Notes under the pieces: model-generated
Told to the model about the DNA's origin: nothing
The model's database searches: none
Seen by the model: the letters and a program-made list of their open reading frames with translations, nothing else
Assembly: GCF_007655135.1 (NCBI RefSeq)
Contig: NC_045130.1
Location: 4,030,001 to 4,094,000, forward strand
DNA: 64,000 nucleotides
DNA from: Punica granatum
Lineage: Eukaryota; Streptophyta; Magnoliopsida; Myrtales; Lythraceae
Direction of reading: 5' to 3'
Translations under genes and position numbers: made by a program
Part shown: one piece after another, positions 31,888-44,801 of the stretch
Numbering within the stretch: the first letter of the stretch is position 1
How the letters are laid out: each line of letters starts with the position of its first letter

Positions 31888-34849
31888 CAGTCGGGTGCTT
31901 CCAGTCGGTCATATTTTTTCTTTTACATTTTTTTTCTTTTTATACTTTCTTTTTTTTTCTGAAAAGGAGAATTATCAAGGCTCCACCTTGATAAATTATT
32001 CAAAATGAGGTAAAAATTGAAATGTAAATAAAGAAAAGTGGAAGATGTTCAAAGATAAAGTTATTAGATACAACCAGCCGTCCTTCGGGAAAGGAAAAAA
32101 AAAAAAGAAGGAAAAAACGCCTAGTTCTCTAACATAATTTCGTATTATTTGAGGAATGTGGTTTAGTACAGTTACATAAGTCATCGCCTTGAATCATGAG
32201 ATCTCGGATTCGATTCTCGTCAATATGATTTATGAGTCATTTATTTAGTTTTATCATTTTTATTCTTCTATTCGGCCATATTCCTCCCTTATAATCGAAA
32301 AAAAAATCTTCATATTATATTACATTATACATATAATAAAAGAATAAATAAAAGGGATATTTAAAAAAGAAAAAGAAGAAAGTGGAAATGGATAAAGGCC
32401 ACTTATGCGATCGCAGAAATGAAACTACTCACCATTACATATCGATAAATGGAACGTGTCATCATTATGATGTGTAAGTGCAATATTACATATGGTGTGG
32501 ATTGTAATTTTCCTGAATTTTCCATTCTCACTCAACGACGGCACTTCACTTATGAAGGTAGTGCAGAGAAATATAGGTATGTCTAAGGGACCATCAAATT
32601 TATGTTTATATATATACACTAATGTATAAACTAAAAAGAATAAGCATGGAACGAAAATGAAAGAAGGAAGGAGAAATAGATAAAGTCCGCATGTGCCCCC
32701 AAAATGAAGCTACTCGCCACTACAGATTGATACGGGACATGTAATAATTATATAGGAGATAGGAAATTCGGGGTAGGAGAAAAAGGAATTTCTAACCAGA
32801 TATAGTGTTCGAGCGATATATTTATTATTTAAGTAATTGAGTTTACGGGTTTAGTATTTTTATTAATACTTAAATTAAAGTATTAAACACTTAAACTGAA
32901 AGTAGAAGGAAAATAATATTTATACTAATCACGAATACTAAATTTGCTAACACTTAAATTGAAAGTATTGAATGTATTGACATGACTCATATCATATAAG
33001 ACGGACCTATCAATGAAGTTCAGGTGCAATAACATGAACTGAGTCTTTTTGTTTTTTTTTTTAATTTGGATGACAAAAGCAATTATTAATATACTTTAAT
33101 CTTTCCCATAAATAGATATACATATAGTTTAAGCTCTAATGCAAAGTAGCGCGTGCTTCACCTCATGTGGTTTGATAAGCAATAGTACAGTGTGTACTTC
33201 AAAATTAGGAACAATCATGTACTTCAAAGCTTAATTGTACTGCTCATGATTTCTCTTGACACTATATATATATCATTCACACATTCATCATCATTGATAT
33301 CACCCGCACACTGATCATGATAACGTTGAGGACGGTCCATATATCCCACTGCTTTCTCGTGCCTTGAAGAGTCTCGATCAGCTTTGCCCATCTCGAGCAA
33401 TATAACGCGTGAAGGTGCATGCACCAGGTAAAAATAGGAAGCCCCTGCGCTTGTGGTTTTGAATTATTTCGATCTCACCCGGTAGAATTAAGCACGTTGT
33501 TCTTGCTATATAGAATTGTCCCGACGATTGAATAATTTTCTTTAAATTTTAAATCCTTCACGTCAATAGCTTTCTTGCAATTCAAACAATAGGATAACTG
33601 TCGTACGTGCTGTTTCCAACTCATCAACCATATGCGATAATGCTCGAAATGGAAATTAAGCATATGCTTTTGATTATCATCCATGAGATTCATGAAAAGT
33701 GATAACTGATATTGTTATCATTTTTATACTGGGATGACCTCCGTTATTTTTCAGAGTGCCCCACCTAAATCCCAAAATCGATTGTGCTCTAACTAATTTA
33801 ATTAGGTCATAGTGGGGGAAAATGGTCCGTCCATCGTAGTGGTTTTCATCTTTGATCTAAAACTTTCATTGGCAGAATTTAAAATATGCTTCTATAATTA
33901 GGTAATATAAGGGCATTTGGCCACTGATTCAGATCAAACGGATTAGTCGGAGCCCAATTAAACTTACGGATGTCAGAGTTCACTAAAAAAAAAAAAGTAT
34001 TCGGCCACATATTCTGCATAATGCACAGCTCGACCGACGGAGTGTCGATTTGTGATCATGGTTCTCCCAGTTCATCGACCAGAAACAGATGTGGCGAATT
34101 TTTTTTTTCTTTTTCCTTCTGTAATATGCATACAACGTGTGTTGAAAAGTTGTTCCAGCCGAAAACTCGGTCTTTGAGGCTAAATCAGCCCAAATCGACG
34201 TTGGATATGGTTTCACGGTCTTAGTTCCGACCGGAAATGATGCTCAGCGTCGGTGGAGTTGGACATCGGCCGGTGGAGACGGCGGAGGAGGCGGCAAGGA
34301 AAGTGGCACGATTTGAAATTTTCATGAATGAGTAAGGGCAGATTAGTAATTTCGGTATTTATTAAAGATTTTCGAAATCCTATTACCTAGGTGATAGCGG
34401 AGCATGACCATTCATCATTTATTACATGTCGTAAGCTCAGTCCGCAATTACTATTACAGTGGCCTCACGGAAACAAACAACGTGACTGATATTAGGTACG
34501 TGATTGATCCATAGTAGACCCATTACACCCAATCAAACATAACATTAATAAAAATGAATTGGGAAAAATAATAAGATGGACATGGGAAAAGACGAACCGT
34601 TTAGGTGAACTCTCAATTGTCGGTCGACAGGCCTTTATATTATTAATATAGATCGATCCAAATGATTCGATATTTATTTTTTTAAATAAGATCTCGAATT
34701 CGAATTTTGTGCATATAAAAGTTTCACGTCGATAGAGTTTTACTCTTTAATAGTTCGATTCGGCTCGATTGGATTAATTGGAGCCTATTAAGATTTCAGA
34801 TACGATAACATACACCCAAATAAAAAAGACACGTATCTCTCGTATCGAA
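31888..34849. other. Intergenic DNA
   Basis: No gene recognised. Contains a SINE-like copy at 32150-32306, an A/T-rich stretch, and a GC-richer patch with GGCGGAGGAGGCGG around 34285. Small open frames here lack domains. A reverse copy of dispersed repeat family 2 is at about 34660-34830. Confidence 0.5.
32150..32306 (+). mobile_element. SINE copy (family 1)
   Basis: tRNA-like head with A-box-like GGTTTAGTACAG and B-box GGATTCGATTCTCG, then TTATTTAGTTTTA and the family 3' end CTTATAATCG followed by nine A residues. No target duplication was found. Confidence 0.6.
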
Positions 34850-35597
34850 TAATTGTATATAATTGTTGTGCATTTTAAAACCACAAAGGATGTAATCGCC
34901 TACAAAATCAATACAGGTATATGTGGAGACCCCTATGGGAACAAAGAGCCCCCAATTTGAGCAACATCAGTTTCGTGACTCCATCTATTGATATCCTACA
35001 AGCTTACTACAGGTGTTTTTTTTTTTTTAGTGTACATCATGATATTTAAAAGTTTAACAAGTTCCGACTAATTCAGTTCGAATAGAATCGACTCACTGAG
35101 AGAGTAAACAAAGCTTTCTGAGTATAGATTTTTTCCATTAACAAGATTCGAACACAAAACCTTATAGTAAGGTAACTTTCGTCCAAGTACATAATTAAAA
35201 TTATTTACTGCTTTGGGTGTTTGTTGTCTTAAAAATCCAGCGGTTTAATTAATTAATTAATTTATTAATTGATATAGTGACATATATTTAATTTTCTTTC
35301 GCAGGCACCTTGAAAATTTTGTATATAACGAAACTTTTTTCGACCGACAACCCACCTCCGCTTCTTCAACTTTACAGGAGACGTGAGGAGCAACGCAACA
35401 TCGTACGAGACTCGGGACAAAGGTGAAAATGGTTAAGCACGTTGCTTCCGTGGAAGTTATCTGGCAAGGGACCAGCATCCGAGATGCCTAAAATCACTTC
35501 GACGCATTTACACGGTTACAGCTTTTAATCGTTGTCGGGATGGAAATTTTCATCCACCCCCCAAGTAGATGCCAATTGTTCCAAGTCCTAGAACGCC
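34850..35597 (+). pseudogene. Laccase remnant with large internal deletions
   Basis: Collinear with Lac-A but collapsed. 34850-34920 matches Lac-A intron 4 (CGCC-CAAAATCAATACGG-like segment, compare 2885-2910) and runs straight into the last about 90 bp of exon 5 (ACATCAGTTTCGTGACTCC...GCTTACTACAG), so about 500 bp of exon 5 is gone. An intron-5-like stretch, holding a copy of dispersed repeat family 2, precedes exon 6 at 35305, which has frameshifts and a TAA in what was the GAAENHP region. Exon 6 then breaks off after the HGYSF region and joins the C-terminal tail of exon 7 (CCAAGTAGATGCC...AGTCCTAG), losing the HCH copper motif. It cannot encode a laccase. Confidence 0.88.
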
Positions 35598-37965
35598 GTA
35601 CATGTTCGATTGATGGGTGAATTAAGTGTTAAAGAGTGGATAGGGCCAATAAGTGTCCGTCGGAGGACAAGTTCGGTGTCAGTTCAACGGGACACCGTCC
35701 TTTTCAAAGAAAGATAAGGCAATGAATAGGTCGGCAGGATGAATTTCCATTGTATAAGCCAAGTGGCCTAATAGCAACTCCACTTCAGAAGTGTGTGGCA
35801 TATTCTGGCTAATTACTTTTATACCGTCACATCATTTAATTATTAACGTAATAGAGAAAGAAGATGTAATACAATGACACCTATTTTCGTACGATAATTT
35901 AGGAATTTGAAATTCGATTATTAATAGTGAGGTTACCATTGATATTTTATTTAGCTTTCATTATGGCCCTGCACCACTGATGAGAGAATGTCATGAGCAT
36001 TTTGAACTCTTATATCTGTTTTCTCCTTTGTTTCTATCCCTTTCGACTTAGAAAGAAAAGAAGAAGAAAGCACGCACCATAATGCCCGAGGAAAATATCT
36101 CCATGGTCCCGGCTGATATTAATAGCTAGTATTATATCGTTACGTGATTATATAAAACTAAACCAACAGCTGATAAATGTGAGAATAGAGACAAATATTT
36201 ATTCTCTATTTGATTTTATAATTATATTTTTAAAATTTAACTCTAACTTTAACTTTACTCACTAAACAATAAAAATCAATAATACAATTATTACTTTTTC
36301 CTTTTTAAATTTTTTTTAACAATTCAATTTAATTTTTAATATTAAATTTTTTCAACTATCCATTACTTTTTTCATAATTCACCAGTACAATCATTACTTT
36401 TCTCAACTATTTATTATTTTTTCACATTTTTTCTCATAATTCAATGACACAATCATTACAACCCAATTAAAATCAAAACTCGACTCTACTTAACTCTAAA
36501 ACCAAATGCACCATTAGCAATTGCTATTATTATACATGCCAGGTTATTTGATTGAATTTTATACTATCACGTGACTTTATAATAAAATATTTTCTTAATA
36601 TTAATATCAGAAATTCAGCGGCCTCCATATGTTGACCCTCCCGTTGTTGGCAGCTCACGACAGATGCATACATGCATGTGATGCATCTCTTTCTTCAGGC
36701 GGGAGAAACATTTAAAAATCACAGGGTATTATATATCATTAAATTTAATAAACATGTAAATCACATGATATTATATATCATTAAATTTAATAAAAAAATT
36801 ATATTTTTAATGTGTACCACTTGATATAAAAAATTTCAATGAACTTCAATTAATCCAGCTTCGAATCAAATCAGCCTTTTATAGATAATTTTTTTTTCAA
36901 TCATGAATGTTTTCTATTCATAAAATTCAAATCTAAGTTGTTTCTTACAAAGAATAAACGCCAAATTATTTAAATTAGTAATTGGTATACGGTGTATCCG
37001 TTAGGTGATATACTTGTTTCAGACAGAACTTTCTCCTTGAAAGAGAAACAGAGCAGGTAGGTACAGTGACAACCCACAATATGTCAGGCTCAGAATCGAT
37101 CCCTAGATTCTCTTCTCTATTTCTCTTTTGGCCAGCTATGTTTTATTTTTTCTCGTTCCGTATCCTAAGATCGTTTAGTTCGTAGCATAACTCTCATATT
37201 ATCACAAGTCGAGAAATAAATCCCCATTGTTCAGTGCGAGTAACGGCGTACATAGGCTTGACTTAATTTAGTTAGTTTCTCATGTTTAGTTTTTATACTT
37301 ATTTTTTGGTTCTGATAGTCGATCTTTGGGTACTTAATCTCAATTAGAATCACGTTAAACGTATTAAAGCATGGCCTCCCTATATAAACCGATGTAAAGT
37401 GATGGTATCAATCAAGTACATGCAAGTATCTTAACCAGAGTTAGATCAGTGAAAAAAAAAATCATGGCTTGAAAAGTATGCCGTATAGTCGATTATATTA
37501 TCCTGGACCGGTTCCGTCCCAGACTGAATAAATTTCTATATATGAAATATCCGATTCCATTGAAAGCTATATACCACCATAATACACCAATAAATCTATA
37601 CAGCCACAAATTATTACATCATTATCCATTAAAAAGTAAATTAAGGATCGGATTTTATTTATTTTCTGGAAAAAAAATTAATTCAACCAATTTTTATGCA
37701 ATACACATATTTTATTTTCTCTCCTTTATATATATATATATTTGTTTAATGAATTTCTCTTTTCAGCAGGTGGAGCACATGACGGAATACCACGTAAAGA
37801 CTAAGGAGGCTAAGCAGCGTCCTATAACTCTCCATGGTCCACCATTTTGTTGATGTTATTGTGCGTGTGTGTGTGTGTGTTTTTTTTTTTTTTTAATTAT
37901 GCTATTTTTTTTTTGTGGTGAAAATGGTCCGCGGCCACCATCTGTCGTTCAGATGATACTCGTCC
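35598..37965. other. Duplicated laccase 3' flank and intergenic DNA
   Basis: 35598-36720 is homologous to Lac-A 4840-5475 with insertions, including a MITE at 36202-36513. 36830-36985 holds a degenerate copy of a dispersed repeat. From about 37760 the sequence resembles the Lac-A upstream region (GGTGGAGCACATG motif). A GT microsatellite is at 37862-37880. No other gene seen. Confidence 0.55.
36199..36516 (-). mobile_element. MITE (family T) with TTA target duplication
   Basis: A 312-bp AT-rich element (36202-36513) with imperfect terminal inverted repeats (TTTGATTTTATAATT and its complement ending AAAACCAAATGCACCA), flanked by TTA. Its interior matches the reverse complement of 52699-52993 over its whole length. 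Confidence 0.72.
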
Positions 37966-37973
37966 TATAAATC
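37966..37973 (+). promoter_or_regulatory. TATA box of Lac-B
   Basis: TATAAATC about 115 bp upstream of the Lac-B start, in the same context as in Lac-A. Confidence 0.55.
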
Positions 37974-38086
37974 CCTCGTCAATTTGCAGAGCTCTGCAAG
38001 CAATATTTCCAAAGAGAGGAAATTCAGGGCTAAAGCAAAATTGCGATACATACTATTCCTTTTTTCCAGCTTAAGAGAGAAGAAAT

Positions 38087-38342
38087 ATGGGAGCCAACGG
38101 AGGCTTCATGTTCGCACTCCTGGGGTTCATGGTCTTTCATGGGTGGTCACTCTACTCGGCACAGGCCGCCGTACATAACTATACTTTCATCGTAAGTGTC
38201 TATATCTATATTGAATACCGTTGCAGCATCTTTACGCATTCTCCACGCCTGTGTACATTCGTCGGATCAGTTGATGTCCATTACACTTGATCGACGGAGC
38301 CTATGGCACCAAACTGTCGATGAGATGAGATTCACGCATTCT

Positions 38343-38380
<38 letters not shown>

Positions 38381-41300
38381 TATGACACCAAACTTTCCTA
38401 GGACCCCTTCGATCTCGCAATGCATAACACGAGGGATCTGATGAACAACTACCATGGTTCCTGATGGCTTGAGAACCGCTGTGGTCCGCCAGGCCTCGAA
38501 CAGTTCACTTATCAGAACCGCTTTGCGCCGAAGAAATTCGACCCACTAGCTGAGATGAGCGGTCGAGTAGAAATGGTGATGTCTCTAGCTATGTTCCTTT
38601 TCTTCCCCCTCACCCCCAAGATTGAGGATAAGACAGAGTACAGAAAGTGAACAGAGAGTAAGGTAGCAAAATGAATATGGCGGGGAGAGTGCCATGTTAT
38701 TAATTAATATGAGAACCTATATTATTAGGAATTGCTTTTACTCAATATGCTTTAATTTCTCAAACTTAATTAGTATTTTTTTTTTGCTACAAAGAAGACC
38801 CATAGATCTAGTATAATGAACTTTAAATTTTAAGTAATTAATAAAGTGGCATGGATAATCCCATCGCAAGTATCGAATTTAAAATTTCTTAATTATCAGG
38901 TCAGAACATATGTCCATGTGCTACATTCACTTTTATTTAATAATTTATTTAGTGTAAGCGATTAATCTCATGTATTTGTTGTCTTGCAGTTGAAAGAGAC
39001 CAACTTTACAAAACTATGTAGTACGAAGAGCATACTAACGGTGAATGGTAGCTTTCCCGGGCCAGAGATTCGCGTGCACAAGGGAGACACCGTGTTTGTC
39101 ACGGTACACAACCACGGAACATACGGCCTAACAATTCACTGGTATTTACAATACACTTTCCGCATCCAAACTTATACGGTGCCTCTCTCTCTATAATCTA
39201 ATTGTTAGTAACTATTTAGGGAGGATTTCAACTAAGAAATCTAATTCCAATGTAAGATGTATATGAGAAAACTAACCATCGAAAATTGAGTATTACATAT
39301 ATTAGGCCAATAAATCTTCTTTATAACTGAAAAGTGAAAATTGAGTGTTATTATGGCATAAGTATGTCTATTTCTTTTTTCCATTAGGAGGAAGGCCATA
39401 ATTAGTTCAAGAATTAGAAAACATGAAATAAAGAGGTTTTGGATCTACCAGAAAACGATATTAATGCCGAATCAACGACTTTATTTCTGCACTAAGTCCC
39501 TTCCTGAGATATGTCTCTATAGTTTTTCTCTTTCTGGTATCATTTTCAAACCAATGAATGAATTTGAAAATTCTGTGATCGTACGCACTATGAAGCGTTA
39601 GCTTCATGAATTATTAATTGAACTTTCAAAGCTGGATCAAACAAAAAATATAGTAGATATATGCCTCATGCTTCTTCTCACCGTACATGACCGCTTTCAG
39701 AGAGAGCAAGTAATGGTCTGACGAAAACAACCACCCTCACGTGGTAGAAAAAAGCGACTTTAATATCTCAAACTGAGAAAAACGTTGACGGCCGTGCCGG
39801 TGGGAGCACATTCCCAGGAAAGATAGCTCTGACATAGATGTCTTGCAGCTTGCTCGTACTGACCTAAGGTCGAATATGGTCAATTTAAGTTTGTGACATG
39901 TTTAGCTCACCGGAAAAAATTAATGCTCACCGAAAAAATAGCTTATAACATGTTTATAGTGCGGGAAGGAACGGCCGCGGGGGGGGGGGGGGGGGGGGGG
40001 GGGGATGCATGAGTTGGTTGGACTCTGGCAAGAGTCGAAGATAAACATTCCATATCGGTTATTAAATCCATGAACCTCTCTTGTGACAAAAAAAAAGAAA
40101 AAAAATCCACGCTGGCTATAAAAGGTGTAATAAAAAGGGCTTATATATGCATTGGTTCCACTACCTAACATGTTACGTTTTTAGGTTGAAAATGAGATCA
40201 AATCTGTATAAATCTAGTGAAAATTTAAGATACAGTATTAGAGTAAGGTTACGTGCACGTGTGAGAAATCACACCACGGCATGGTCCGAGTGAGGAATCC
40301 GTGTCCAAATAAAGTGTGAGTTTGGAAGTGAAAGTCCAGCTCGTAGTCAGTTGTCCGCCCTTACCTAAGTGTGAAAGAGAAAGTCCACTTCGTGTTAGTT
40401 AAACTTGAGTACAAAAGAGAGGAGAGCTCGGCTCGGGCGAGTGTTGCCAGTCAAAAATAAAAATCCCTCCCCGGTCATAGAAGGAAAAATAGAAAAGCTT
40501 ATATGCGATTTGAGTTCTATCGTCTAATAATTTGCAGTGCAGGCCCGCGTGTTCACGTTAGCAAGAGCTTTTTTTTTTTGGGCAAACCCTGGTATCCTAT
40601 TCCGACTAATCCGGTCGAATCGAGTTGGCTCACTGAGGGGTGAAATTCTCTCAGTGTGAATTTTTTTATATTTACAAGGACTTGAATTTGAGGCCTTGTT
40701 TAAGCGGAACAAGAGCCGAACTGCTTGAACTAATTCACGTTGGTTAGCAGGAGCCTTTTAAATATCAGGTTTTTGACTGAGAAAATTCTTTTGTTATCGC
40801 CAATAAAACAAAATTATTCTCACCCAAGAAAAAATTAAAGTAAGTTAAGCCAATTTTTTGATATGATGTTTGATCATTCGTTGTTTATGATTGGGACACC
40901 TCGTGACAACATGCACTTTCTTGATGATCGATTTACGATGCAGGCACGGAGTAAAACAACCTAGAAACCCTTGGTCGGATGGTCCAGAGAACATCACGCA
41001 GTGCCCCATTCCAGCGAACACCAGTTTCACTCAAGAGATCATATTCAGTGATGAAGAAGGAACTCTTTGGTGGCACGCTCATAGTGACTGGACTCGTGCC
41101 ACTGTGCATGGCGCCATCATCGTTTTGCCATTGCCCGGAAAGCGATACCCTTTTACAACTCCTTATGCTGAACAGACCATTGTCCTAGGTATATTTAGGT
41201 CACCAGATCTAATCCTCACCATTAAAGTATAGCTAGCCACTGCATTTCAGCATCTTTCCTTTTGATATCGAATGATCATATCCAATTAACAGGTGAATGG

Positions 41301-43381
41301 TATAAGGGAGATGTTATGGCGATTGTCGATGAAGCAGTTTCAACCGGTGGCGATCCAAATATATCGGATGCTTTCACCATCAATGGGGAACCAGGAGACT
41401 TATATGACTGCTCCAACAGTAAGATTTTCCTATTCTCTTCCGTATGTTTTCATCTGAAAAACTCTGATTTTCCGGTAATAAGATTCTCATGATCCATGAG
41501 AATATAAATCAGAATAAGTCATACAATCGGCTAATTATACTGTTAGTAGGTAGGCTTCAGATGGAGGGGTGCTGGGGAGCGAAACGTACGTTCTATAAGT
41601 ATTTTGTGACTAATAATAAAGGAAAATTCGTAACTGGCTGAAGATAGTTTTAGTTAGAAAAATCTATTTTTTTGTTATATAATTTATATGCTGACGATTG
41701 GACCACTACGACACAAAGCTACATATGCATGAAGGCATTATAACTGTATATGAGGTGACAGAGGACTTATTGGTTGGTGACAGCCAAATATAATAATGCG
41801 ATCTATGCGACCTGTCTCAGAGCCAATTGAGATAATCAATTGTCACCCGGAAAATAATTGAGATAATTAATTGATGGTACATAAGACAATTTTCCTTAGA
41901 AAATTCACGACCCACGCATTTTTCTTCCATTGAATTACTTTTTCCAATTATCTAACCCTTTTGTTGTTTCCAATTAAGTGAAACAACGTTACGTAGCTGA
42001 GTAGGAATTAACGGCATGCTAATTCTCAACGATATATACGCAGCGACGACGTTCCGCATGTTGGTCAACAAGGGTAAAACATACATGCTCCGTATAATCA
42101 GTGCCGTGATGAATGAGGAGATCTTCTTCGGCATCGCGAACCACAAACTCACCCTGGTGGCGCAGGATGCATCATACCTGAAGCCCGTATCCGTCGATTA
42201 CATCATGATCAGCCCCGGCCAGACAATGGACGTTTTGGTTACGGCTAATCAGACCAACAGCCATTACTACATGATGGGGAGCCCTTTCGCAGACACAACT
42301 GCGCCGTTCGATAACACCACAACGACAGCGATCTTCCAATACAAGGGCAATTACACCCCGCCAACTACCCCAGCATCCCCGAGCCTGCCGGTCTACAACA
42401 ATAAGAGTGCCGTTGGGAACTTCACAAAACTATTGAGGAGCTTGGCTAGCACAGAACATCCAGTGAATGTGCCTAAAAACATCACAGAGCGAATCTTCAT
42501 GACCGTTTCTGTGAATCAGATCGAATGCGCGAATGCATCATGCAGTGGCCCCGATGGGAACGCGTTGGCTGCCAGCTTGAACAACATTAGCTTTGTGACT
42601 CCAACTATTGATATCCTACAAGCTTACTACAGGTAATGCCGGACCTATTGTCAATTAAGCGGGTTATATCATCAGCTGCTCCTGTTAGATCTAATTTAGG
42701 TCAGATATATATAATTGATGACTTATGTATGTGTGCATGTATATACCTTTTGCAGCAATATTACAGGTGTATATAACTCGACTTTTCCCAGTGTGCCACC
42801 ATATCTTTTTAACTTTACCGGTGATGTGGGGGACAACACATTATACCCAAAACAAGGGACAAAGGTGAAAGTAATTAAGTACGGTGCTGCTGTGGAAATT
42901 ATTTGGCAAGGGACTAACGTCGGGGCTGCCGAGAATCACCCGATGCACCTGCATGGATTCAGTTACTATGTGATTGGTATGGGTGATGGGAACTTTGACA
43001 ATGCGACTAGCCCCTCACAGTACAACTTGGTTGACCCGCCGCTGGTTAACACCGTCGGACTCCCGAAGAATGGTTGGGCCGTGATCAGATTTGTAGCTAA
43101 TAATCCAGGTAAATGTCTCTATCTCTCGATGGTTAAGCCACCTTAATTATTTGTTTTGAGAGATTAATTCCGCATGCTCGACTAGCTAATTATATCTATA
43201 AAGCCAATAATGTCGAATTAAAAAATTTCCTTGTTTCCCAGGAGTGTGGTTCATGCACTGTCATTTGGAAAGACACGCGACCTGGGGCATGGACATGGCT
43301 ATCATTGTCCAAGACGGTCCGACTAATGCAACAAAAATGCTCCCGCCCCCATCTTACATGCCTCCTTGTTCCTCGTCGTAG
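38087..43381 (+). CDS. Laccase Lac-B (LAC14/15-like), seven exons, 569 aa
   Basis: Closest paralogue of Lac-A, with identical exon sizes: 38087-38191, 38990-39141, 40944-41188, 41293-41418, 42044-42632, 42756-43108, 43242-43381. All junctions are GT-AG and the frame is open throughout (1710 nt). Signal peptide about residues 1-26 ([21 protein letters not shown]). Copper motifs HWHG, WWHAH, HPMHLHG and [12 protein letters not shown] are complete, with Met540 axial to the T1 copper. Exon 6 must begin at the first CAG (42753-42755); the second, 10 bases later, would give an immediate stop. Intron 1 contains a SINE and a GA microsatellite; intron 2 (1.8 kb) contains a 26-G run and a dispersed repeat. 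Predicted apoplastic phenol oxidase; substrate unknown. Confidence 0.93.
38344..38378. repeat. GA microsatellite in Lac-B intron 1
   Basis: A run of GA dinucleotides of about 35 bp. Confidence 0.9.
38770..38930 (-). mobile_element. SINE copy (family 1) in Lac-B intron 1
   Basis: Reverse-strand copy. Its 3' end reads, on the minus strand, TACTAGATCTATGGGTCTTC then T/A-rich tail, the family signature, and a degenerate B box (AATTCGATAC) is present. No clear target duplication. Confidence 0.55.
39979..40004 (+). repeat. 26-base G homopolymer in Lac-B intron 2
   Basis: An uninterrupted run of 26 G residues in an otherwise AT-rich intron. Either a real mononucleotide tract or a sequencing/assembly artefact. 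Confidence 0.8.
40585..40747 (-). repeat. SINE-like dispersed repeat (family 2) in Lac-B intron 2
   Basis: Shares TGGCTCACTGAGGGGTGAAA, the GAATTTGAGGCCTTGTTTAAG segment and the terminal TTCACGTTGGTTAG with the other family 2 copies. Confidence 0.6.
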
Positions 43382-43918
43382 GACAAGTGTTTAGTCTTTC
43401 GGGTGAATTACGGGGTCGAAGCCCCCAATCCATCCTGTTTAGTTGTTCAAATCAATTGGTATCAAATAAATATCTATGTGAAGAAAGGTCTTTCCCTGAT
43501 GCAAGTGCTATGCCCATCCTGTCGAGCAAAAAAGAAAAAGTGCTATGCACATCCAAGTTTTACAAATAATAAGCCCGACTGAATGATTGATGGGATGAGC
43601 TTTGTGTGTAGGTCTATTTATGAAGAAACCGTGTTTGAATATTGAAAGTGATGTGTCATGTTGGATACTTTGGGCTATCACATCTTGCTTCCTTTAGTGG
43701 TTTTGGCAGTTTGGTGAAATGAAATGTATTGCATAATGCTAGGAAATAAATTAAAAGAGGTTTCAGTCTAATACTGGTTATAAAACTATTTATATCCCTT
43801 AATTAATAATTAAAATTTATATTTTATATTATTAAATCACATGAATCCCTCTCATAACTGAAAAAAAAATAATGAAGAGTATTTTTAACTCAAAATCACT
43901 TCGCATTCAACTTTTTTT

Positions 43919-44098
43919 CGATATGAACTTTGGTATTTGAAAGCCCACTAATCCCAACTAATTCAGTTCGAGTCGGATATGTCTACGAAGGGGTTAAAGC
44001 TCTCATAGCATATATTTTCTTAATTCACAAAACTCAAACCCAAGATCTTATTTAAGGAGAACAAACGTCGAATCGTTTGAAACAATTCATGTTGGTAC
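43919..44098 (-). repeat. SINE-like dispersed repeat (family 2)
   Basis: ATATGAACTTTGGTATTTGAAAGCCC, a TTCAGTTCGAGTCGG segment, AAACTCAAACCCAAGATCTTA and terminal TTCATGTTGGTAC match the family pattern seen at 4445, 40585 and 57900. Confidence 0.6.
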
Positions 44099-44349
44099 TT
44101 TGCATTCAACTTAGATAGCTCAATTTCTCTTGTGCAAATTATTGTCATAAACTGAGCGAAGAGGGAAAGGTTATTTAAGAATCGATATTCTCGGGACAGT
44201 GAGACATGGAAATGCAAAATATCTCTATTCTGAACCATAAGAATTATATATTTTCTTCTTCAAATTACAGAGAGGATCCAAGTAAATTTGGTATTTATTG
44301 CTTGACAATTTAAGATGAGTGCTGTTGTATTGAACCATCTTCTCTTTGT

Positions 44350-44801
44350 TAGGCGTGTAAATGAACCGAGCCGAGCCCGAATATACTAGGCTCGAGCTCG
44401 GCTTGTTTATTAATTCGTGAGCTCGTGCGAGACTAACTCTTCAAATTTGGACTCAGCGCGTTGTATTTAGCAAATGCTCAGCTTGGCTTGTATAGGCTAT
44501 TCATGCCAATAAAGCTCGACACGTATAAGGCTCAAGAGCCCGAGCTCGTGTAGGCTCGTGAGCTTGAGCTCGCATGGGCTTAGATCGAATTGTCGAAATA
44601 ACTCACGATATATATATATATAATAAGAATATATATATATAAATAAAAAACTTGTTTAGATTTGCGAGTTTCACGAGTGTATATCATTGAGCTCGGCTCG
44701 AACTTTAAAGAGCAAGCCGAATTCAAGCTTTCATCGAGTCGAGTCTGAACCGTTTGCGAATTTCTCGGCTCGTTTAGACTCCCATTCTGTTGAGCACCCT
44801 A
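44350..44801. mobile_element. GCTCG-rich non-autonomous element, hAT-like
   Basis: Begins TTAGGCGTGTAAATGAACCGAGCCGAG and ends GAGCACCCTAA, giving short inverted termini (TTAGGCGTG / TTAGGGTGC). The interior is saturated with GAGCTCG/GCTCGAGC words, with an AT microsatellite in the middle. Similar GCTCG-rich repeats are common in plant genomes; assignment to hAT is tentative and no target duplication was found. Confidence 0.5.

Noticed and set aside
34285..34330. GC-rich patch as a gene start
   Set aside because: Only a short GGCGGAGG-type stretch, with no sustained frame or motif around it.
42756..42766. Second acceptor CAG ten bases into Lac-B exon 6
   Set aside because: Using it gives a stop within three codons; the upstream acceptor preserves the 353-nt exon size of the other copies.
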